The translations under genes were made by a program, and so were the position numbers. A stretch of DNA of 64,000 bases from an uncultured Verrucomicrobiota bacterium (GTDB lineage Bacteria > Verrucomicrobiota > Verrucomicrobiia > Opitutales > Opitutaceae). Shown here piece after piece: positions 49,040 through 57,519 of the stretch. Where the stretch lies: assembly GCA_903898675.1 (NCBI GenBank), contig CAIUGM010000031.1:186001-250000 (forward strand), given 5' to 3'. The first letter of the stretch is position 1. Every line of letters begins with the position of its first letter. The notes beneath the pieces are model-generated. The model saw only the letters and a list, made by a program, of their open reading frames with translations, was not told the DNA's origin and made no database searches.

Positions 49040-50047
49040 TCACCGCTTCCACTCGGTTTTCTCCTTCGGCACGGGCAGCGGCAGTTCGTCGAGCTTGCCC
49101 ATGGCCGAGACCACCTCGTAGCAGGTGCGGAAATGCAGCTTGGCGAAATGACCGAGCGCCTTCGCCCCGAACTTCTCGATCAGCACGAAGGCCTGGGCCT
49201 TGGCCGGCGCGCCGGCGCCCTTCTGCAGCTTGTCGCCAAACTCGCGCGAGAGGGCATGCATGATGCGGACAAACTCGGCCCGGGCGACGATGGACGCCGC
49301 CGCGACCACCGGGTCTTCCTCCGCCTTGGTCCGCATCTGGAGGTCGAAGCGCTCCAGGCCCTTCTTCTTCATCTCGCGCTGCACCAGCGGCTCCTTGGAA
49401 AACTGGTCGAGCAGGCCCCGCGGCACCCATTTTTTCTTGAGCGCGGCGTCGAGCGCGTCGGCATGGTGCGAGGCCAGCAGCCGGTTAAGGCTCGCGTAGG
49501 GCCGTGCCATCACCCGGTTGTACTCCGCCATGTCCATGTAACGGCTCTCGACCACCACGCCGGGCGTGGCGCGGATCAGGTCGTCGAGCTTGAGAATCTG
49601 GGCGTCGACGATCGTCTTGCTGTCGCGCACGCCGGCCTTCTGCCAGGCCCGCACCGCTTCCTCGCCGGCAATCACCGTCGCCGCCACCACCGGGCCGAAC
49701 AGGTCGCCCTTGCCGCTCTCGTCCAGGCCGGCGTGGGCCTCAAACCAGTCGGGGTGCAGGACCTCGTCGTAGCCGAGTTTCGGTGCGCCCGTCACCTCGG
49801 CCTCGATCACGTTCTGGACAAAATCCTCGGTGTCCTTGCCCGCCACGACGACCTTGCCGCTGGTGTAGGCGGTCACGTTGACCTTCGGGCCCTTGAAGGC
49901 AAAGCGCGCGTACGGCACCTCGGCGGTCTCCCAGTGCTTGGCCGCGCAGGCGGCCTGCAGCTTCCCCATCTGGGCGTCATCGAGCTTGATGGTGTAACTG
50001 GTGATCGCCTTGGGTTTTTCCTCCGCGTCGTCGGACCGTTTGGGCAT
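49040..50047 (-). CDS. rnhC: Ribonuclease HIII
   Basis: 335 residues from the ATG at 50047 (the frame runs into repeat sequence beyond it). The N-terminal TBP-like domain characteristic of RNase HIII (about 20-90, KLDDAQMGKLQAACAAKHWE) precedes the catalytic GLDESGKGDLFGPVVAA, RDSKTI and DPVVAAASIVARAEFV. It degrades RNA in RNA:DNA hybrids. The leader ends CCTCCCC. It lies head to head with mutY, with an inverted repeat between. Confidence 0.95.
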   Translation of the reverse strand: MPKRSDDAEEKPKAITSYTIKLDDAQMGKLQAACAAKHWETAEVPYARFAFKGPKVNVTAYTSGKVVVAGKDTEDFVQNVIEAEVTGAPKLGYDEVLHPDWFEAHAGLDESGKGDLFGPVVAATVIAGEEAVRAWQKAGVRDSKTIVDAQILKLDDLIRATPGVVVESRYMDMAEYNRVMARPYASLNRLLASHHADALDAALKKKWVPRGLLDQFSKEPLVQREMKKKGLERFDLQMRTKAEEDPVVAAASIVARAEFVRIMHALSREFGDKLQKGAGAPAKAQAFVLIEKFGAKALGHFAKLHFRTCYEVVSAMGKLDELPLPVPKEKTEWKR

Positions 50048-50055
50048 GGGGAGGA

Positions 50056-50143
50056 TTAGCCACAAAAAACGCGAAAAAGCACGAAGAGAAAAGCCCTCTT
50101 CCCTCAGTCTTCTTTTTGTGTTTCTTGTGTTTCTTGTGGCCAA
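50056..50143. repeat. Inverted repeat, 'CACAAAAAACGCG' class, between rnhC and mutY
   Basis: TTAGCCACAAAAAACGCGAA pairs with the right arm ending TTTCTTGTGGCCAA. It sits between two divergent genes and sets where mutY translation can start. Confidence 0.8.
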
Positions 50144-51170
50144 TTCAGCCAAATTGATTTCCGAGCGGGCAAACTTTCAAAGGGCCCTGCATGGGTGGTA
50201 CCGCGTCCACCACCGCAAGCTCCCCTGGCGCGACGCCCCTTCGCTCTACAAGACGGTCGTGTCGGAGTTCATGCTCCAGCAGACCCAAGTAGCAACGGTC
50301 CTCCCCTACTTCGCCCGTTGGCTGACCGAGCTGCCCGATTTCCCCACGCTCGCCGCGGCTTCCGAGGCCAAGGTCACGAAACTCTGGGAAGGCCTCGGCT
50401 ACTACTCCCGCGCCCGCAACCTCCACCGGCTCGCGCAGGCGGTGGCGAAAATGCCGGTTCCGCCGCGCACACCGGCGGCATGGCGCGAGCTGCCCGGCAT
50501 CGGGCCCTACACTGCGGCGGCGATCACCAGCATCTCGTTCTCCGAGCCGGCGGCCGTCGTCGACGGCAACGTCGTTCGTATCCTCGCCCGGTTGACCGCC
50601 GAGGGCCGGTTGTTTCGCGACGGCACCGAGGCGGTAAAATTCTTCACCCCGCTCGCCGACGCCCTCGTCATCGGCAGCGACCCGGGCGAGCACAACCAGG
50701 CGATGATGGAACTTGGCGCGACAGTCTGCCTGCGCCAGACCCCCCTGTGCCTGGTCTGCCCGGTCGCGGAATTCTGCGCCGGACGGAAGAGCGGCGAGCC
50801 GGAGAGCTTCCCGCGGCTGAAACCCAAGCAGATTGAGCAAAGGAGCGTCACCCGCATTTGGTGCGAGCACGGCGGCAAACTTCTCCTCCGCCGCGGCCAC
50901 GCCAAGGCCCGGCGCCTGGCCGGTCTGCACGAACTCCCCGAGGCATCGGATCTCGGCCTGGAATCACCCGACAAGAAATCCCTGCTGGCCGTGAAGCGCC
51001 GGGCGATCACCCGCTTCCAAATCACCGAGTCGATTTACCGGGTGAAGCCCACCGTAGTACTGTTCAAGCGCATCGCAAAGAACTCCGCTTTGGAATGGGT
51101 GCCATTGAAACATCTCGACCAAGTCACCCTCTCCGGCCCGCACAAACGCTGGATCAGCGAGCTAAGGTAG
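50136..51170 (+). CDS. mutY: A/G-specific adenine DNA glycosylase MutY
   Basis: About 344 residues. LPWRD near the start, the helix-hairpin-helix LPGIGPYTAAAI, the catalytic aspartate region VVDGNVVRILARL, and an Fe-S cluster with C-x6-C-x2-C-x5-C (CLRQTPLCLVCPVAEFC). It removes A opposite 8-oxoguanine. The start is uncertain: the longest frame begins at 50001 and reads through the palindrome; GTG 50136 or TTG 50154 are likelier. The C-terminal NUDIX-like domain is present. Confidence 0.94.
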   Translation: MANSAKLISERANFQRALHGWYRVHHRKLPWRDAPSLYKTVVSEFMLQQTQVATVLPYFARWLTELPDFPTLAAASEAKVTKLWEGLGYYSRARNLHRLAQAVAKMPVPPRTPAAWRELPGIGPYTAAAITSISFSEPAAVVDGNVVRILARLTAEGRLFRDGTEAVKFFTPLADALVIGSDPGEHNQAMMELGATVCLRQTPLCLVCPVAEFCAGRKSGEPESFPRLKPKQIEQRSVTRIWCEHGGKLLLRRGHAKARRLAGLHELPEASDLGLESPDKKSLLAVKRRAITRFQITESIYRVKPTVVLFKRIAKNSALEWVPLKHLDQVTLSGPHKRWISELR

Positions 51171-51278
51171 GGGACGTCCTGGGCGCCGAAGGCTTGGCGA
51201 AGGTGGCTGCCCCTAACGGCCCTTGCTTCGCGGTGGACGCCAAACCGGCCGCACTTTATAAAGCGCTTACAAACCGGA

Positions 51279-51371
51279 TTGTCATCCTGAGCATAGCGAA
51301 GGATCCAGAGCCGCGAACGTGATATCATGACCGAACGCATCTGGATTCTTCACTTCGTTCAGAATGACAAA
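51279..51371. repeat. Inverted repeat of the GTCATCCTGAGC class
   Basis: TTGTCATCCTGAGCATAGCG and its mate (about 51341-51371, CTGGATTCTTCACTTCG ...) form arms around a loop of about 30 bases. This phrase is widely seen in bacterial genomes. The preceding 51171-51278 holds a second phrase with the style CGCCGAAGGCTTGGCGAAGG. Confidence 0.75.
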
Positions 51372-51404
51372 CCCGATAAAGCCACACCTTAGCTAAAACC
51401 CGCC

Positions 51405-51785
51405 ATGCCACCCCCACCCTCCCGCCCCACGACCGTCCCCGAATACATCAAGGCCGCCCCGAAGGCGGCGCAAAAGAAACTGCGGGAAATGCGCGCCTGC
51501 ATCCGGAAGGCCGCGCCCGGCGCAAAGGAAGAACTGAAGTGGAACATGCCGGCCTACTCCCTGCACCGGATCCTGGTCATCTTCGGTGGATTCAAACACC
51601 ACATCGGCTTCTTCCCCACCACCTCGGCAGTCAGGGCCTTCGCCAAGGATCTGAAGAAATTCAAACACGCCAAGGGCTCGGTGCAATTCCCGCTGGATCA
51701 GCCCCTGCCGGTTGGGCTGATTCGCCGGATGGTCGCCTTCCGCGTCAAGGAGAGCCTTAAGGCTGACAAGAAATGGCGGACGTAA
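51405..51785 (+). CDS. DUF1801 (YdhG/YjbR-type) protein
   Basis: 126 residues. Starts VPEYIKAAPKAAQKKLREMRACIRKAAPGAKEELKWNMPAYS and later HIGFFPTTSAVRAFAKDLKKFKHAKGSVQFPLDQPLP, both hallmarks of the DUF1801 fold (YdhG family, sometimes called 'iron chaperone'). Biochemical role not settled. It has no adjacent partner on its strand. The N-terminus is basic and proline-rich. Confidence 0.9.
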   Translation: MPPPPSRPTTVPEYIKAAPKAAQKKLREMRACIRKAAPGAKEELKWNMPAYSLHRILVIFGGFKHHIGFFPTTSAVRAFAKDLKKFKHAKGSVQFPLDQPLPVGLIRRMVAFRVKESLKADKKWRT

Positions 51786-51803
51786 TCAGAAATAACTCAT
51801 ACG

Positions 51804-51826
51804 AGTTTGACCACGGATAAAGGTCT
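51804..51826. repeat. Single arm of a 'GACCACGGAT' repeat
   Basis: TTTGACCACGGATAAAGG matches the left arm of the repeat at 53001-53152 but has no partner nearby, consistent with a truncated copy. Confidence 0.5.
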
Positions 51827-51884
51827 CTCACAGAAAACTTGGCGCCCTCGAGTCGCGAATATCCCTGCAGCGACCGAGAGCCGC

Positions 51885-52838
51885 TCAGGCCCCGAACCGC
51901 GCCTTGACCAGTTCCTCGACCCGCTGCTTCGAGGCCAGCACTTCCTCCGTCGTCAGCCGCGGGCTTAGCTCGATGACCAGCGTGTGTTCGGGCCGCCAGA
52001 AGCGGCTGACCATTTCGAAATCGATCTTGCCCGAGCCGATGGGCTGGTGGTCGCGGCCGTCGGCGCTGACGTCGTGCAGGTGGAAGCCGATGGCGTTGGG
52101 GGCGTTTTTCTCCAGGTGCTCGCGGTGGTTGAGGAGCCCCATGTCCTGCTTGATCTCGGCGTGGCCCGTGTCGTGCCAGTAGCCGCAGTCCAGCGGCCGG
52201 GCCATCGCGGCGATCAGCGCGGGATGGTCGGCGTCCAGCGGCAGCTCGTCGAACCGCTCCCGGTTCTCAAATCCCAGCCGCACGCCCTTCTGTGCCGCGT
52301 AGGGCAGCAGTTCCCGCAGGCCCTGCTGGGTGTTCTCCCAGTAAGGCGGCATGCGCTCCTTCAGCCGGACGAGGGATTTGGCCAGACGCTTTTGATAGCC
52401 CGGATCCTGCGCCAGATCCCGCCCGTCCCGGGCCTCGAGCAGGGCCTCCAGCTTGCGGGCGGGATTGAACCAGAAGAAATCCACCGCGCCAAGGTGCAGG
52501 ACCACCTTCCGCGCCTTCACCTGCTGGGCGAAGTCGATGGTGCGCTTGCTGTGCCGCAGCCATTGGTCGCGCTCCCGCGGGTCCGTGGTGGACGGCACAT
52601 ACAGGTTGGGCGCGGCGTGCATGACCCCGGTCGGCAGCGGGCAGAAATTGTGGCACGAGGAAATCCTGATGATGCCCTCCTCGACCGCCTTCAGGATTCC
52701 GGGCACGAGCGTGATCCGGATGCCGTGGCTCAGTTCGATCCAGCCGAACCCCAGGTCGGCCATCTCTCGCACCATGGCGTAGCCATCCTGGTGCCGGTGC
52801 GAGCACCAGCAGGATGAGAGGGCGACGGTCGGCTTCAT
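51885..52838 (-). CDS. TIM-barrel sugar isomerase/epimerase-like protein
   Basis: 317 residues of the xylose-isomerase-like TIM barrel (AP_endonuc_2 clan). Metal-ligand pattern: FENRER (Glu), DTGHAE (Asp and His), HLHDVSADGRDH (His/Asp) and a late IELSPR (Glu). It could be a sugar-phosphate isomerase/epimerase or endonuclease-IV relative; the substrate is unknown. No signal peptide. Single gene. Confidence 0.85.
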   Translation of the reverse strand: MKPTVALSSCWCSHRHQDGYAMVREMADLGFGWIELSHGIRITLVPGILKAVEEGIIRISSCHNFCPLPTGVMHAAPNLYVPSTTDPRERDQWLRHSKRTIDFAQQVKARKVVLHLGAVDFFWFNPARKLEALLEARDGRDLAQDPGYQKRLAKSLVRLKERMPPYWENTQQGLRELLPYAAQKGVRLGFENRERFDELPLDADHPALIAAMARPLDCGYWHDTGHAEIKQDMGLLNHREHLEKNAPNAIGFHLHDVSADGRDHQPIGSGKIDFEMVSRFWRPEHTLVIELSPRLTTEEVLASKQRVEELVKARFGA

Positions 52839-53000
52839 GGAATCAGGCCACTAGGACACGGGGCCGGGGTGAAATCAAGCCGGCGGGACCGAGGGAGCGC
52901 GGCGTGAGGCCGTTTTAATTCCGATTAACCAACGCAGGCAGCGGTGACGGAAGTTGGTGCGGTTGGCAGCATGACCATCCAGAGGAATTCTAACCAGAGT

Positions 53001-53152
53001 TTTGACCACGGATTACACGGATGAACACGGATAAAGGCATTAAGGCAAAACCCAGAAAAGACCGAACCACAGCCTAAGGCGAATGATCGGGTCTCTTCAG
53101 GTTGGTTTCGTCTCCGAACTATCCGTGTGAATCCGTGTGATCCGTGGTAAAA
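53001..53152. repeat. Inverted repeat, 'GACCACGGATTACACGGATG' class
   Basis: Left arm TTTGACCACGGATTACACGG, right arm ending TGTGATCCGTGGTAAA, with an 80-base loop. Single-arm relatives occur at 28152 and 51804. Confidence 0.85.
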
Positions 53153-53171
53153 AGCGCTTGGTTCCGGGCAT

Positions 53172-53209
53172 AAAAAAACCGGTCGTGTATCCGAGGACAC
53201 ACGACCGGT
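53172..53209 (-). terminator. Terminator of rpsU
   Basis: ACCGGTCGTGT (53178-53188) pairs with ACACGACCGGT (53199-53209); on the minus strand this is followed by seven T (complement of 53172-53178). Confidence 0.93.
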
Positions 53210-53232
53210 GAAGAAAAAACCTAGGCCAGAAA

Positions 53233-53430
53233 TTATTCAGCGTGGCGGCGGCGCAGCATGCAGGTGAAGGCCATGACCTTCTCCTTGCGGCGGCGGCGCT
53301 CCGAGGGCTTCTCGGCGTAGCGCTTGAAGCGGACGTCCTTGATGATGCTCTCGCGCTCGAGCTTCTTCTTCATGCGACGCAGCGCACGATCGATGGGCTC
53401 ATTCTTACGCATTTTGATCTCGATAGACAT
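53233..53430 (-). CDS. rpsU: 30S ribosomal protein S21
   Basis: 65 residues from the ATG at 53430: MSIEIKMRKNEPIDRALRRMKKKLERE, the typical basic helix, and an arginine/lysine-rich C-terminus (RRRRKEKVMAF). S21 is a late-assembling 30S protein implicated in initiation on structured or SD-poor messages. The start is preceded by TCCATTTCCC. Single gene with its own terminator. Confidence 0.96.
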   Translation of the reverse strand: MSIEIKMRKNEPIDRALRRMKKKLERESIIKDVRFKRYAEKPSERRRRKEKVMAFTCMLRRRHAE

Positions 53431-53504
53431 GGGAAATGGACAGGTTGGCGTTGGAGAAAAGGAGCAAGAAGCCATCCGCAAGCGCCACCGTCAACCCCTA
53501 TTTT

Positions 53505-53640
53505 TGGGTCTGGCCAGAGGGCCAAACCCAATCGCGCCGTAGGCTTAGCGAAGGCGATGAACCACCACCTTCCGGGGGGAATTCATCGCGCCGTAGCCTA
53601 GGCGAAGGCGGATTCGGCAAAACCACCCATCCGCGCTAAA
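53505..53640. repeat. Cluster of short repeats upstream of dnaE
   Basis: TTGGGTCTGGCCAGAGGGCC forms a local hairpin with following AAACCCAA. Then two related phrases occur: TCGCGCCGTAGGCTTAGCGA and CATCGCGCCGTAGCCTAGGC. They lie between rpsU and dnaE. No clear paired arm is seen for the second pair beyond a GATGAA/TTCATC match. Confidence 0.55.
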
Positions 53641-53699
53641 CGCCGATGGTGAATAACCTTACACTTTACTGCTTGATCGGTTTGGCGGGCAGGATTCCC

Positions 53700-56600
53700 A
53701 TGGCGGCTGTGGCGTCGCCTGACTCAAATTTCGTTCATCTCCATGTCCATAGCGACTACAGTCTGCTGGATGGCGCCTGCCGGATCGACCGGCTGATGGA
53801 CCGGGCCACGGAGCTGGGCATGAAGGCCCTGGCCCTCACCGACCACGGTAATCTTTACGGCACGATCGAGTTCTACAACCAGGCCAAGGCTAAGGGCATC
53901 AAGCCGCTCGTCGGCTGCGAGCTCTATCTGGCCGCCGGCTCCCGGCTGGAACGCCAGGGCCGGTCCGACGAGGGCAAGAGCATCTTCCACCTCGGGTTGC
54001 TGGCCCGCGACCTGACCGGTTACCAGAATCTCCTCAAGCTGGTCTCCGACGCGCACCTCAAGGGTTTTTACTACAAGCCGCGCACCGATCTTGAGACCCT
54101 CGCCAAGCATGCCAAGGGGCTCATCGGCTTCACCGGCTGCCTCGCGTCGCTGGTGCCGCAGCACCTCCTGAACAACCGCTTCGAGGAGGCGCGCCAGGCC
54201 TGCGGGCGGTTCGTGGAAATTTTCGGCCGCGAAAACTACTTCGTCGAGATCCAGGATCACGGCATCCCGGAACAGCGCCAGATCATCCCGGGCCTGCTCA
54301 AGCTGGGCGAGGAATTCGGCCTGAAGGTCATTTGCTCGAACGACGTCCACTACGTCAACCACACCGACGCCGGCCCGCACGACACCCTGCTTTGCATCCA
54401 GACCGGTTCCAAGGTGGCCGAGACCGACCGGATGAAATTCACCGGCACGCAGTTCTACCTGAAGTCGCGCGCCGAGATGGAGACGATCTTCGCCGAGGTG
54501 CCCGGCGCCGTGCTGAACACCCAGCTCGTGGCGGAGATGTGCGACCTCACCATCCCCTTCCCCAAGGGCTCCGAGCGCTACCCGAAATACCCGCTGCCCC
54601 CCGAGGTGAAGACCGACCGGCCTGGCTACCTCAAGGAACTCTGCATCGCCGGACTCCAGCACCGCTACGGCGTCGACTACCGGCAGCCGGAAAAAGCCCC
54701 CGACCTCGCGCTCGCGAAGACCCTGGTCGAGCGCCTCGATTTCGAACTCTCGATCATCAACAAGACCGGCTTCATCGACTACTTCCTGGTCGTCTGGGAT
54801 TTCATCGACTGGGCGAAAAAGCAGGGCATCCCCGTCGGCCCCGGCCGCGGCTCGGGCGCCGGCTGCATCGTGGCCTACGTGCTCGGCATCACCAACCTCG
54901 ACCCGCTGCGCTTCAAGCTGCTCTTCGAGCGCTTTCTCAACCCCGAGCGCGTGTCGCCGCCGGACTTCGACATCGACTTCTGCATGCGCCGCCGCGGCGA
55001 GGTGATCGACTACGTGCGCAAGAAATACGGCAACGACTGCGTCGCCAACATCATCACCTACGGCACCCTCGGCGCCAAGATGGTCATCCGCGACGTCTCG
55101 CGCGTCCACGACCTGCCCTACGCCGACGCCGACCGGCTGGCCAAGATGATCCCCGACGAGCTCAACATCGAGCTCAAGGTCGCGATCGAGAAATCCGCCG
55201 AACTCCGCAACGAGTTCACGACAAACCCGGTCGCGAAGAAAATCATCGACCAGGCGCTCGTGCTCGAGGGCATGGTGCGCAACACCGGCAAGCATGCCGC
55301 GGGCATCATCATCACCGACCGGCCGCTGGAGGAGTTTGTCCCGCTCACCCTGCAGGAAGGCGATGTCACGGTGCAGTACGACATGAACGCCGTCGGGAAG
55401 CTCGGCCTGCTGAAGATGGACTTCCTCGGCCTCAAGACGCTCACCGTCCTCGCCGACGCCGTCGACAACGTCCGCCGCACCGCCGACCCGAAGTTCGACC
55501 TCGAGACCGTGGGCTTCGAGGACGCCAAGACGTACGCCCTGCTCAACTCCGGCCGCACCACCGGCGTCTTCCAGCTGGAGTCCGGTGGCATGCAGAACCT
55601 TTGCCGCCAGATCGGCCTGTCCTCGATCGACGAGATCGTCGCGCTGATCGCGCTCTACCGGCCGGGTCCGATGGAGTGGATTCCCGACTACGTCCGCGGC
55701 AAGAAGGAGCCGAGCACCGTCAAGTTCCCGCACAAGCTCCTCGAGGAAGTCTGCCGCGAGACCTACGGCGTGATGGTTTACCAGGAGCAGGTCATGGAGG
55801 CGGCCAAGATCATCGCCGGCTACACGCTCGGCGGCGCCGACATGCTGCGGCGCGCCATGGGCAAGAAGGACGCCGACGCCATGGCCAAGGAGCGCGCCAA
55901 GTTCGTCGAGGGCGCCAAGCGGGTGAACAACATCGACGAGCGCACCGCCGACTCGATCTTCGACATCCTCAACAAATTCGCCGGCTACGGTTTCAACAAA
56001 TCCCACTCCGCCGCCTACGCGGTGCTGAGCTACCAGACCGGCTACCTCAAGGCGAACTACCCGGTCGAGTTCATGGCCGCCATGCTCAGTTCCGAACTGG
56101 GCAACTCGGAAAAGGTCGCCCACTTCGTCGCCGAGTGCGAGGCGATGGGCCTCAAGGTGCTGGGACCGGACGTGAATGAGTCGCGCGCGATGTTCACGCC
56201 GGTGGTGAAGAAAGCTGAGAGTTCAGAGCTGAGAGCTGGGAGCCAGACAAAGGCACGAGCTTCCGTACCCTCAACACTCAGCTCTCAACTCTCAACTGGT
56301 GCCGCCGGCACCATCCGCTTCGGCCTCGCCGGCATCAAGGGCGTCGGCGAACAGGCCGCCGAGAAGATCATCGAGGAGCGGGAGAAAAACGGGCCGTTCC
56401 AGGATTTCCAGGACTTCATCGCCCGCGTCGACGCCCGTGCCCTCAACAAGCGCGTGCTCGAACACCTCATCAAGACCGGGGCCTTCGATTTTGGCGGCGA
56501 GGCCCGTGGCGCGCTCTTCGCGCGCATCGACGAGGCGCTCGCCGCCTCCGCCGCGCGGGCGCGCGATGTCGCCGCCGGCCAGCACTCCTTCCTCGACGCC

Positions 56601-57368
56601 CTGAACGAGCCCGCTCCCGGCAAGAATGGAGCCGCCACGACCCCGTCGCGGAATGGGTCCGCCCGCCACGCCGACTTCACTGCCGCCGAAAAGCTCCAGT
56701 TCGAGAAGGAACTGCTCGGCTTCTACATCTCCGGCCACCCGATGAACGCCTATGCCGGACTCGCCGAGGCCCTGTCCACCCACACCGAGGAACAGGTCCT
56801 GGCCGAGGGCGACCGCATGGAGTTTCGGATGTGCGGCATCGTTTCCGGTATCACCAAGAAACTTTCGAAGAAGGACAATCGTCCATGGGCCTTCTTCAAC
56901 TTCGCCAGCAAGCGCGCCACGCTCTCGGTGAACATGTACGCCGAAGCCTACGAGAACTACGGCAAGAACCTCGTCGAGAACCAGCCGGTGGTCATCCTCG
57001 GCAACGTCATGCGCGGCGACGACGGCGCGCGGCTCAACGTCAAGGAGTGCTACCCGCTCGACAGCTACCTGCCGGGCATGGTGCGCAAGGTCACGTGGCT
57101 CCTGCAACCCGACCACGCCGAACTCCCCTCCTTTCTCCAGCAGCTGCGCACCACGATCAACGGCGCCGGCGGCGAGAGCCGTGTCGAGCTGGCCTTCCTC
57201 TTCGAAGGCCGCGCCGCCCCGATCGCCGAGGTCGCCTCGAGCCTGAACTGGCGCGTCAACCCCGACGCCTTCCACACCCTGCGCCAACATCCCGCCGTCG
57301 CCGGCACCGTCGTCGAGGCCCGTCGTCTCGAGATCAAGGAAACCCGCCGCTGGGCCAAGAAGGGTTAA
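53700..57368 (+). CDS. dnaE: DNA polymerase III subunit alpha
   Basis: 1222 residues. N-terminal PHP domain (LHVHSDYSLLDGACRI and DHGNLYG), polymerase palm with PDFDIDF near residue 422 and GPGRGSGAGCIVAYV, then helix-hairpin-helix and OB domains. It is the main replicative polymerase. The start is the ATG at 53700 (M1 AAVASPDSNF); the frame is longer upstream but unsupported. In the C-terminal third, residues encoded by 56211-56300 (about KAESSELRAGSQ ... LSSQLSTG) come from an inverted repeat inserted in frame before AGTIRFGLAGIKGVG. Confidence 0.97.
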   Translation: MAAVASPDSNFVHLHVHSDYSLLDGACRIDRLMDRATELGMKALALTDHGNLYGTIEFYNQAKAKGIKPLVGCELYLAAGSRLERQGRSDEGKSIFHLGLLARDLTGYQNLLKLVSDAHLKGFYYKPRTDLETLAKHAKGLIGFTGCLASLVPQHLLNNRFEEARQACGRFVEIFGRENYFVEIQDHGIPEQRQIIPGLLKLGEEFGLKVICSNDVHYVNHTDAGPHDTLLCIQTGSKVAETDRMKFTGTQFYLKSRAEMETIFAEVPGAVLNTQLVAEMCDLTIPFPKGSERYPKYPLPPEVKTDRPGYLKELCIAGLQHRYGVDYRQPEKAPDLALAKTLVERLDFELSIINKTGFIDYFLVVWDFIDWAKKQGIPVGPGRGSGAGCIVAYVLGITNLDPLRFKLLFERFLNPERVSPPDFDIDFCMRRRGEVIDYVRKKYGNDCVANIITYGTLGAKMVIRDVSRVHDLPYADADRLAKMIPDELNIELKVAIEKSAELRNEFTTNPVAKKIIDQALVLEGMVRNTGKHAAGIIITDRPLEEFVPLTLQEGDVTVQYDMNAVGKLGLLKMDFLGLKTLTVLADAVDNVRRTADPKFDLETVGFEDAKTYALLNSGRTTGVFQLESGGMQNLCRQIGLSSIDEIVALIALYRPGPMEWIPDYVRGKKEPSTVKFPHKLLEEVCRETYGVMVYQEQVMEAAKIIAGYTLGGADMLRRAMGKKDADAMAKERAKFVEGAKRVNNIDERTADSIFDILNKFAGYGFNKSHSAAYAVLSYQTGYLKANYPVEFMAAMLSSELGNSEKVAHFVAECEAMGLKVLGPDVNESRAMFTPVVKKAESSELRAGSQTKARASVPSTLSSQLSTGAAGTIRFGLAGIKGVGEQAAEKIIEEREKNGPFQDFQDFIARVDARALNKRVLEHLIKTGAFDFGGEARGALFARIDEALAASAARARDVAAGQHSFLDALNEPAPGKNGAATTPSRNGSARHADFTAAEKLQFEKELLGFYISGHPMNAYAGLAEALSTHTEEQVLAEGDRMEFRMCGIVSGITKKLSKKDNRPWAFFNFASKRATLSVNMYAEAYENYGKNLVENQPVVILGNVMRGDDGARLNVKECYPLDSYLPGMVRKVTWLLQPDHAELPSFLQQLRTTINGAGGESRVELAFLFEGRAAPIAEVASSLNWRVNPDAFHTLRQHPAVAGTVVEARRLEIKETRRWAKKG
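56211..56300. repeat. In-frame inverted repeat inside dnaE
   Basis: Arms GAGAGTTCAGAGCTGAGAGC (about 56216-56242) and the complement of TCAGCTCTCAACTCTCAACT (about 56270-56297) form an imperfect palindrome of 90 bases that keeps the dnaE frame. The 20 bases at 56278-56297 recur exactly at 59064-59083. Confidence 0.88.
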
Positions 57369-57518
57369 CCACGGAATTCTTAAACCGCTAATCTGCGCTA
57401 ATTGGACGCTAATGTTCCGAGCAGATGAATTTCCCCGATTCGAATTAGCGACCGATTGGCGAAGATCAGCGGTTAAATCCTCCCCCTTCCGTGTCATCTG
57501 TGTATTCCGTGGTTAAAT
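57364..57518. repeat. Nested inverted repeats between dnaE and the RsmB-like gene
   Basis: An outer pair (TTAACCACGGAATTC ... ATTCCGTGGTTAAAT) encloses an inner pair (57382-57476) of the ACCGCTAATC class also found at 6981-7066. The right outer arm ends in the leader of the next gene. Confidence 0.85.
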
Positions 57519-57519
57519 A

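Larger units (their letters stand above)
52839..53232. other. Gene-free stretch with repeats and the rpsU terminator
   Basis: This 394-base gap holds an unannotated leader region, the long inverted repeat at 53001-53152 and the rpsU terminator at 53172-53209. I see no credible ORF here. Confidence 0.7.

Noticed and set aside
53724-56123. 799-residue minus-strand ORF
   Set aside because: Antisense to dnaE; amino-acid pattern is the complement of a GC-rich gene, without motifs.
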